A stretch of 64,000 nucleotides of DNA, taken from positions 3,829,470 to 3,893,469 of the forward strand of contig NZ_CP059557.1 in assembly GCF_022828475.1 (NCBI RefSeq), in the 5' to 3' direction. Made by a program: the position numbers and the translations under genes. The notes beneath the pieces were generated by a model. That model saw only the letters and a program-made list of their open reading frames with translations. It was not told where the DNA came from and did not search any database. Shown here in pieces: positions 58,559 to 64,000 of the stretch (its first letter is position 1; each line of letters begins with the position of its first letter). The DNA is from Saccharopolyspora gloriosae. Its GTDB lineage: Bacteria > Actinomycetota > Actinomycetes > Mycobacteriales > Pseudonocardiaceae.

Positions 58559-58572
58559 TGGAACTTGTTCCA
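58559..58572. promoter_or_regulatory. KstR operator on the fadE26 side
   Basis: TGGAACTTGTTCCA matches the consensus in full with near-perfect dyad symmetry (TGGAAC/GTTCCA). It ends 37 bases before the fadE26 ATG. Confidence 0.9.
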
Positions 58573-58609
58573 CCGGTCCGGACAGGACAACACCCGCCAG
58601 GGGGGCCAC

Positions 58610-59788
58610 ATGCACATCGGCTTCACGTCCGGTCAGCAACGGCTGCGGGAGCGGCTGCGCGACTACTTCGCGGCACTGATGACCGACGAGCTCCGCGCGG
58701 AGCTGACCACCGGCGGCGACTACGGCGACGGCGACGCGTACAAGCGGATCGTGCGGCAACTGGGCACCGACGGGTGGCTCACCCTCGGCTGGCCCCGGGA
58801 GCACGGCGGGGACGGCCGCACGATGCTGGAACAGCTCATCTTCACCGATGAGGCCGCCATCGCGGGAGTTCCGGTGCCGTTCCTGACGCTCAACAGCATC
58901 GCACCCACCATCATGCGCTACGGCACTGCCGAGCAGCAGGCGCACTACCTGCCCGGCATCGCCGCCGGAGAGCTCCACTTCGCCATCGGCTACTCCGAAC
59001 CGGAGGCGGGCACCGACCTCGCCTCGCTGCGCACCACGGCGGTCCGCGACGGCGACGAGTACGTGATCAACGGCCAGAAGATGTGGACCAGCCTGGTGCA
59101 GTACGCCGACTACATCTGGCTGGCCTGCCGCACCGATCCGGCGGCGCGCAAGCACAAGGGGCTCAGCATCCTGGTCGTGCCGACCGACGCGCCGGGCTTC
59201 TCCTGGACCCCGGTGCGCACCGTCGCCGGGCCGACCACCAGCGCCACCTACTACGAGGACGTGCGGGTGCCCGCGACGGCACTGGTCGGCGAGGAGAACG
59301 CGGGCTGGCCGCTGATCACCAACCAGCTCAACCACGAGCGGGTAGCGCTGACCTCGGCCGCACCGATCACCTCGGCGTTGGCGGGCGTGCGGGAATGGGC
59401 GCGGGACACGGCGCTTCCCGACGGGCGCCGCGTGCTCGACCAGGAGTGGGTGCGCAACCACCTCGCGCGGGTGCACGCGGGCGCGGAAGTCCTCAAGCTG
59501 ATGAACTGGAAGATCGCCTGGACGGCGGAGCGGGAACCCGCGCCCGCCGCTGCCTCGGCGACCAAGGTCTACGGCACCGAGCTGGCCACCGAGGCGTACC
59601 GGCTGCTGATGGAGGTGCTGGGGCCTGCCGGACACGTCCGCGCCGGTTCACCCGGTGCCGCGCTGCGCGGCCGGATCGAGCGGATGCACCGCTCGGCACT
59701 GATCCTCACTTTCGGCGGCGGCACCAACGAGGTGCAGCGCGACATCGTCTCCACCGTCGGCCTCGGACTTCCCCAGTCCCGGCGTTGA
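58610..59788 (+). CDS. fadE26: Acyl-CoA dehydrogenase subunit ChsE4 (FadE26-like)
   Basis: 392 residues from ATG at 58610 (AGGGGGG upstream). LTLGWPREHGGDGRTMLEQL, IGYSEPEAGTDLASLRTTAV, VINGQKMWTSLVQYADYIWL and ILTFGGGTNEVQRDIVSTVG are the landmarks; it is paralogous to ChsE2 in this window. In mycobacteria FadE26-FadE27 (ChsE4-ChsE5) is the heterotetramer for the first beta-oxidation step on the eight-carbon cholesterol side chain. First gene of a KstR-type operon. Confidence 0.92.
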   Translation: MHIGFTSGQQRLRERLRDYFAALMTDELRAELTTGGDYGDGDAYKRIVRQLGTDGWLTLGWPREHGGDGRTMLEQLIFTDEAAIAGVPVPFLTLNSIAPTIMRYGTAEQQAHYLPGIAAGELHFAIGYSEPEAGTDLASLRTTAVRDGDEYVINGQKMWTSLVQYADYIWLACRTDPAARKHKGLSILVVPTDAPGFSWTPVRTVAGPTTSATYYEDVRVPATALVGEENAGWPLITNQLNHERVALTSAAPITSALAGVREWARDTALPDGRRVLDQEWVRNHLARVHAGAEVLKLMNWKIAWTAEREPAPAAASATKVYGTELATEAYRLLMEVLGPAGHVRAGSPGAALRGRIERMHRSALILTFGGGTNEVQRDIVSTVGLGLPQSRR

Positions 59789-59825
59789 TCCGGTTCCCGC
59801 CGCCGTCTCCACGAGGAGTTCCACG

Positions 59826-60953
59826 ATGGATTTCGCACCGACCGAGGCACAGCACGACCTGGCCGAGCTGGCTCGCGACATCTTGACCGACCGGGTGACC
59901 GCCGAGCGGCTGCGCGAAGTGGAGTCCGGACCGGACCGATTCGACCGTGCGCTGTGGACTGAGCTCGGCAAGGCAGGAGTGCTCGACGCCGCGTTGCCGG
60001 AGGCGCTCGGCGGCGGTGGCTGCGGGTTGCTGGAGCAGTGCGGCGTGCTGATCGAACTCGGCAGGGCGGTCGCACCGGTGCCCTACCTGGCGTCGCTGGT
60101 ATCGGGCGCAGCGGCGGTGGTGCGCTTCGGCGATTCGCGCCAGCAGGAGCGGTGGGCACGTCCCGCCGGTGACGGTGAGGTCGTGCTGACGACGGCGTTC
60201 GCCGAGGGAGCCGACCCCGCTCCGGCCGTTCCTGCGACGACCGCCGAGCGGGCCGGCGGGAAGTGGGTGCTCAACGGGGTGAAGGTGGCGGTGCCCGCCG
60301 GTTCGATCGCGGACTTCTTCCTGGTCCCGGCCTCGACCTCGGACGCGACGCTGGTGTTCGTGGTGGCCGCCGCCGACGAGGGCGTGTCGGTGCGGCGTCA
60401 GGAGGTCGTCGATGGCGACAGCGAAGCGTGGCTGGAACTCGCCGGGGTCGCGCTGGACTCCGATCGGCTGCTCGGCGAGGACGAGGCCGCCGACGTCGCG
60501 GCCTGGCTCGAGGTTCGCGCCACGCTGGGTGTGTGCGCGGAACAGCTCGGCGTGCTGGAGCGGGCGTTGGAGCTGACCGCCGAGTACGCCGGTGAACGCA
60601 CCCAGTTCGACCGGCCGATCGGGACGTTCCAAGCCGTGTCCCAACGGCTCGCGGACGCCTACATCGACGTCGAGGCGGTTCGGTTGACGATGTGGCAGGC
60701 CGCGTGGCGCGCGGCGGAAGGGCTGCGCTGCGACACCGAAGTGGCGACCGCGAAGTTCTGGGCCGCCGAAGCCGGGCATCGCGTCGCCCACACCGCGGTC
60801 CACGTCCACGGCGGGGTCGGCATCGACCTCGAACACCACCTGCACCGGTACTTCGTCGCGGCCAAGCGCCGCGAGTTCGTCCTCGGCGGCGCCACCGCGC
60901 AACTGCGCAGGATCGGCACGGCACTCGCCGAGGACGAACCGGAGCAGGACTGA
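59826..60953 (+). CDS. fadE27: Acyl-CoA dehydrogenase subunit ChsE5 (FadE27-like)
   Basis: 375 residues. GVLDAALPEALGGGGCGLLE, ERTQFDRPIGTFQAVSQRLA and AVHVHGGVGIDLEHHLHRYF are the landmarks; overall similar to ChsE1. It is 37 bases behind fadE26 and forms the second chain of the heteromeric dehydrogenase. Start ATG at 59826 has GAGGAG upstream. Confidence 0.92.
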   Translation: MDFAPTEAQHDLAELARDILTDRVTAERLREVESGPDRFDRALWTELGKAGVLDAALPEALGGGGCGLLEQCGVLIELGRAVAPVPYLASLVSGAAAVVRFGDSRQQERWARPAGDGEVVLTTAFAEGADPAPAVPATTAERAGGKWVLNGVKVAVPAGSIADFFLVPASTSDATLVFVVAAADEGVSVRRQEVVDGDSEAWLELAGVALDSDRLLGEDEAADVAAWLEVRATLGVCAEQLGVLERALELTAEYAGERTQFDRPIGTFQAVSQRLADAYIDVEAVRLTMWQAAWRAAEGLRCDTEVATAKFWAAEAGHRVAHTAVHVHGGVGIDLEHHLHRYFVAAKRREFVLGGATAQLRRIGTALAEDEPEQD

Positions 60954-60991
60954 TCCCGCCTGGAGTCGAACGCACCGCGGCGTTGGCTCTC

Positions 60992-61133
60992 GCCGGCGCC
61001 GAATCCGATGAACACCGACCACCGCCGGGTCCTCGGACGCCTCCGCGCAAAGGCGACGATGTCCGCTTTGGCGGGGCCGCCGCGGAACGCCGGTGGGACG
61101 GCTGAGGTTCCACCGCCCGACTCACCACGCAGA
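60992..61133 (+). repeat. Family-1 repeat, copy E (degenerate)
   Basis: It retains CCACCGCCGGGTCCTC, CGCCTCCGCG, GGCTGAGGTTCCACC and ACTCACCACGCAG in the family order, but the stem is broken. It sits between fadE27 and fadD17. Confidence 0.6.
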
Positions 61134-61157
61134 TCCCCCGGACTCCCGAGGAGACTC

Positions 61158-62795
61158 ATGCCCGAGCCGACTCCGACGGTTACCGATTTCCTGCTCGCCC
61201 GTACCCACGACGAGACTCCCGGCCTGCGCTTCGAACAGCGCGAGTGGAGCTGGTCGCAGCACGTCCGCCAGTGCGCCGAGCACGCCTCGGTGCTGCGTTC
61301 GCTGCGCCGCGAAGGCCCGTGGCACGTCGGAGTGCTGCTGGACAACGTGCCGGAGTTCTCGTTCCTGCTGGGCGCGGCGGCGCTGTCCGGCGCCGTGCTG
61401 GTCGGGCTCAACACCGGGCGTCGCGGGGAGGCGCTGGCTCGCGACGTCCGGCTCGCCGATTGCCGCTGGGTGATCACCGAGCGCAAGTACGCGGACCTGC
61501 TCTCCGGCGCCGACCTCGGAGCGGCGAACGGGAACGTGCTGCTGATCGACTCGCCGGAGTGGTCACGGTTGCTGTCCGCGCATCGGGACGCGCCGCTCGC
61601 GCCGGTGGCGGCCGTTCCCGACGACCTGCTCGCGCTGCTGTTCACCTCCGGCACCGGTGGCGAGCCGAAAGCGGTGCGCTGCACGCACGGCAAGGTCGCG
61701 TTCCCCGGCCGGATGCTGGCCGACCGGTTCGAACTGGACGGGCGGGACGGCGTGTACGTGTCGATGCCGCTGTTCCATTCGAACGCGCTGTTCGCGGGCT
61801 GGGCGGTGGGCCTGGCGGCCGGTGCGGCGGTGGCGTTGCGGAGGCGCTTCTCCGCCTCCGGGTTCCTCGACGACGCCCGTCGTTTCGGCGCGACGTATGC
61901 GAATTACGTCGGCAAACCGCTCTCGTTCATCCTCGCCACTGCGGCCCGCCCGGACGACGCGGACAATCCGCTGAAGATCGTGTACGGCAACGAGGGTGCC
62001 GAGCGGGATCTCGCGCGGTTCGCGGAGCGGTTCGGCTGCCGGGTGGTGGACGGGTTCGGTTCCACCGAGGGCGGTGTGGTCGTCGCGCGCACCCCGGACG
62101 CGCCGCCGGGCTCGCTGGGCACGCCCGGTCCTGGCGTGCAGGTGCTGCATCCCGTGACGGGCCGCCGCTGCCCGGCCGCGTCCTTCGACCGGGGCGGGCG
62201 GGTCACGAATCCGGAGGAGGCGATCGGCGAGCTGGTCAACACCGCCGGCGCGGGCGCGTTCGCCGGGTACTACAAGGCACCGGACGCCGACCGGTGGCGG
62301 ATGCGCGGCGGGATGTACTGGAGCGGCGACCTCGCCTATCTGGACGGCGACGGGTTCTGCTACTTCGTCGGCCGTTCCGACGATTGGCTGCGGGTCGACG
62401 GGGAGAACCTGGGAACCGCGCCGATCGAGCGAATCCTGTTGCGCCACCCCGGAATCGCCCAAGCCGCCGTGTACGCCGTGCCGGACGGCGGAGTCGGCGA
62501 TCAGGTGATGGCCGCGATCGTCCCGACCGGCGACGTCCCGGTCGACCTCGCCGATTTCCTCGCCGCCCAACCGGACCTCGGCCCCAAGCAGCTCCCGCGC
62601 TACATCCGGATCGCGACCGAACTCCCCCGCACCGAGACCCACAAGGTCCTCAAACGCGAACTCGCCGCACAGCGCTGCGACGGCCCGGACCCCATCTGGT
62701 GGCGCCCCGGCCCAGGCCCGGCCTACGAAGTCCTCACCCCGGACCGAGCCGCCGCCCTCGCCCACCCCGATCCCCCGGCGAACCGTTCGAGGTGA
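61158..62795 (+). CDS. fadD17: Acyl-CoA synthetase FadD17-like
   Basis: 545 residues from ATG at 61158 (GAGGAG upstream). ANL-superfamily landmarks: P-loop LLFTSGTGGEPKAVRCTHG, A5 GFGSTEGGVVVA, A7/A8 YWSGDLAYLDGDGFCYFVGR and SDDWLRVDGENLGTAPIE, and A10 ETHKVLKREL with the catalytic Lys. FadD17 activates steroid-tail carboxylates as CoA esters; reports differ on chain-length preference between C8 and C5 tails. Synteny fadE26-fadE27-fadD17 is as in Rv3504-Rv3506. It is the only acyl-CoA ligase in this window. Confidence 0.9.
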   Translation: MPEPTPTVTDFLLARTHDETPGLRFEQREWSWSQHVRQCAEHASVLRSLRREGPWHVGVLLDNVPEFSFLLGAAALSGAVLVGLNTGRRGEALARDVRLADCRWVITERKYADLLSGADLGAANGNVLLIDSPEWSRLLSAHRDAPLAPVAAVPDDLLALLFTSGTGGEPKAVRCTHGKVAFPGRMLADRFELDGRDGVYVSMPLFHSNALFAGWAVGLAAGAAVALRRRFSASGFLDDARRFGATYANYVGKPLSFILATAARPDDADNPLKIVYGNEGAERDLARFAERFGCRVVDGFGSTEGGVVVARTPDAPPGSLGTPGPGVQVLHPVTGRRCPAASFDRGGRVTNPEEAIGELVNTAGAGAFAGYYKAPDADRWRMRGGMYWSGDLAYLDGDGFCYFVGRSDDWLRVDGENLGTAPIERILLRHPGIAQAAVYAVPDGGVGDQVMAAIVPTGDVPVDLADFLAAQPDLGPKQLPRYIRIATELPRTETHKVLKRELAAQRCDGPDPIWWRPGPGPAYEVLTPDRAAALAHPDPPANRSR

Positions 62796-62901
62796 ATGCC
62801 TCCTCCGTCCGATCCCACTGGTCGAACGGGCCGTTCACTCCACCGCCCTGGAGTGAACGGCCCGTTCGACCAGCCATACCGGGCGAAGGAGGCGTTCACC
62901 T
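62790..62901. terminator. Family-2 hairpin repeat, copy 4 (nested palindrome)
   Basis: Inner hairpin: 24-bp perfect arms 62819-62842 and 62849-62872 (TGGTCGAACGGGCCGTTCAC plus TCCA, and its complement) with a six-base loop. Outer arms 62790-62804 and 62887-62901 (AGGTGAATGCCTCCT / AGGAGGCGTTCACCT) pair with one mismatch. It lies between the convergent fadD17 and the nitronate monooxygenase-like gene and overlaps the fadD17 stop. Confidence 0.85.
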
Positions 62902-62932
62902 CAGGAGGCCGGGCGTGCGAGATCAGGCGTGA

Positions 62933-64000
62933 TCAGCGGAGGTCGTTGAGGCGGGTGAAGGTGTCGTCGGCCTCTCGCAGGAGGGTGGCCATCACCTCTT
63001 CGACGTCGCGGACGGCGTTCATGCGCCCGACGATCTGGCCGACCGGCATGGACACCACGTCGGGGTCGTTGGACCGCGTGATCCGCTGGTGCGCCTCGCT
63101 GACCAGGATGTTCTGCAGCGGCATCGGCAGTGGCGACGGCGCGTCCCGCTCGCTCCACGCCTCGGTCCAGCGGGTTTTGAGCAACCGTGCCGGTTTCCCC
63201 GTGTAGATGCGGGTGCGCACGGTGTCGCTGGAATCGGCGGCCAGCAGCGCCCGCTGCATCGCCGACTCCCCCACCGTCTGCGTGTACTCCTCGGTCGCCA
63301 GCCAGTACGACCCCATCCACGCCCCGCTCGCCCCGAGCGCCAGCGCGGCCGCGACCTGACGTCCGGAGCCGATGCCGCCCGCGGCCAGCACCGGAACCTC
63401 CGCGCCCACGGCGTCCACGATCTCCGGCACGAGCACCATCGTGGCGATCTCCCCGGTGTGCCCGCCCGCCTCGTGCCCTTGGGCCACCACGATGTCCACG
63501 CCCTTGTCGACGTGCCTGCGGGCGTGCTCGGCCTTGCCCGCCAGCGCCGCGACGAGGATGTCGTGCTCGTGAGCGCGTCCGATCACGTCCGGCGGCGGCG
63601 AGCCGAGCGCGTTCGCGATCAGCTTCACCGGGTGCTTGAGCGCCACGTCCACGTGCGAGCGGGCGACCGAGTGCAGCCAGCCGAGCACCGCATCACCCTG
63701 GCGCTCGTCGTCGGGAAGCTCCGGAACCCCGAGCTCGCTCAGCGTCCGGCGCACGAATTCCCGGTGCTCGTCCGGAATCATCGCGTTCAGGTCCACATCG
63801 GACCCTTCGGTGGGCACCGTGGACGGCATCACCACGTCCACGCCGTAAGGCCGCCCGCCGGTGTTCTCGTCCATCCAGTCCAGCACCGAGTCCAGTTCCT
63901 CGGCGTCGTTGAACCGCACGCAGCCGAGCACGCCCAGGCCGCCCGCACGGCTGATGGCGGCCGCGACGTGCTCGGACGGGGTGAATCCGACGATCGGGTG
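62933..64000 (-). CDS. Nitronate monooxygenase-like FMN oxidoreductase, 5' end cut by window
   Basis: 356 codons visible; the N-terminus lies beyond base 64000. The frame reads HPIVGFTPSEHVAAAISRAG at the edge, then GLGVLGCVRFNDAEELDSV, KGVDIVVAQGHEAGGHTGEI, PVLAAGGIGSGRQVAAALAL and GASGAWMGSYWLATEEYTQ, the NMO/2-nitropropane-dioxygenase barrel with the active-site His in GGHTG. Distinct from IpdC in this window. Flavoproteins of this type recur in steroid clusters, but the substrate is unknown. Confidence 0.88.
   Translation of the reverse strand, partial: HPIVGFTPSEHVAAAISRAGGLGVLGCVRFNDAEELDSVLDWMDENTGGRPYGVDVVMPSTVPTEGSDVDLNAMIPDEHREFVRRTLSELGVPELPDDERQGDAVLGWLHSVARSHVDVALKHPVKLIANALGSPPPDVIGRAHEHDILVAALAGKAEHARRHVDKGVDIVVAQGHEAGGHTGEIATMVLVPEIVDAVGAEVPVLAAGGIGSGRQVAAALALGASGAWMGSYWLATEEYTQTVGESAMQRALLAADSSDTVRTRIYTGKPARLLKTRWTEAWSERDAPSPLPMPLQNILVSEAHQRITRSNDPDVVSMPVGQIVGRMNAVRDVEEVMATLLREADDTFTRLNDLR

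Overview
The window is high-GC actinomycete DNA. GltB/GltD, an adjacent PptH/PptT pair, a KstR/KstR2-type steroid regulon and an Mce4-type importer all point to Mycobacteriales/Pseudonocardiales. The intergenic repeats suggest Pseudonocardiaceae, perhaps Saccharopolyspora; this genus guess is inference only. No rRNA, tRNA, CRISPR array, insertion sequence or prophage was seen.

Layout. 1-6.9 kb: the start of gltD, complete gltB, a gene-free stretch, and a GT87 mannosyltransferase-like membrane protein. 7.1-14.1 kb: a minus-strand organosulfur locus with ssuC, ssuB, an SsuD-like flavin monooxygenase, a class II aldolase, ssuA, an unusual alpha/beta-hydrolase-Rrf2 fusion and a cupin. It is preceded by a short leader peptide ending in a Cys codon with its own promoter. 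14.3-15.9 kb: pptH-pptT, followed by a remnant of an S9 peptidase gene. 16.1-21.0 kb: the steroid side-chain operon chsE1-chsE2-chsH1/H2-ltp2 (igr operon without cyp125). 21.2-29.5 kb: chsE3 (fadE34), a methyltransferase, a prenyltransferase-fold/methyltransferase/glycosyltransferase operon, kstR and an MBL hydrolase. 30.0-43.8 kb: the HIP (steroid rings C/D) catabolic genes fadA6, two SDRs, echA20, ipdA, ipdB, ipdC, kstR2, ipdF, fadE30, an enoyl-CoA hydratase and fadE31-33. 43.9-58.3 kb: a minus-strand run of an alcohol dehydrogenase, hsd4A, an aldehyde dehydrogenase, an SDR, an MceG-type ATPase, yrbE4AB and mce4A-F, with fdxD as a separate unit at its head. 58.6-62.8 kb: fadE26-fadE27-fadD17. 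62.9 kb to the end: a nitronate monooxygenase-like gene cut by the window.

How it works together. Mce4/YrbE/MceG would import sterol. FadD17, FadE26/27, Hsd4A, ChsE3, ChsE1/E2, ChsH1/H2 and Ltp2 would shorten the side chain. EchA20, IpdABC, IpdF, FadE30-33 and FadA6 would break the last two rings. Ring A/B genes, cyp125 and fadD3 are not in this window. I read six sites matching the KstR consensus TnnAACnnGTTnnA (two with one mismatch) and two matching the KstR2 consensus AnCAAGnnCTTGnT (one with one mismatch), all at promoters of these genes.

Two dispersed palindromic repeat families occupy the intergenic gaps: a ~140-185 bp element with arms reading GCGAGGAAGCCGCTGAG (five copies), and a GTGAACG-type hairpin element at gene 3' ends, mostly between convergent genes (four sites). 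The 3' end of mce4E appears frameshifted within a run of five G.
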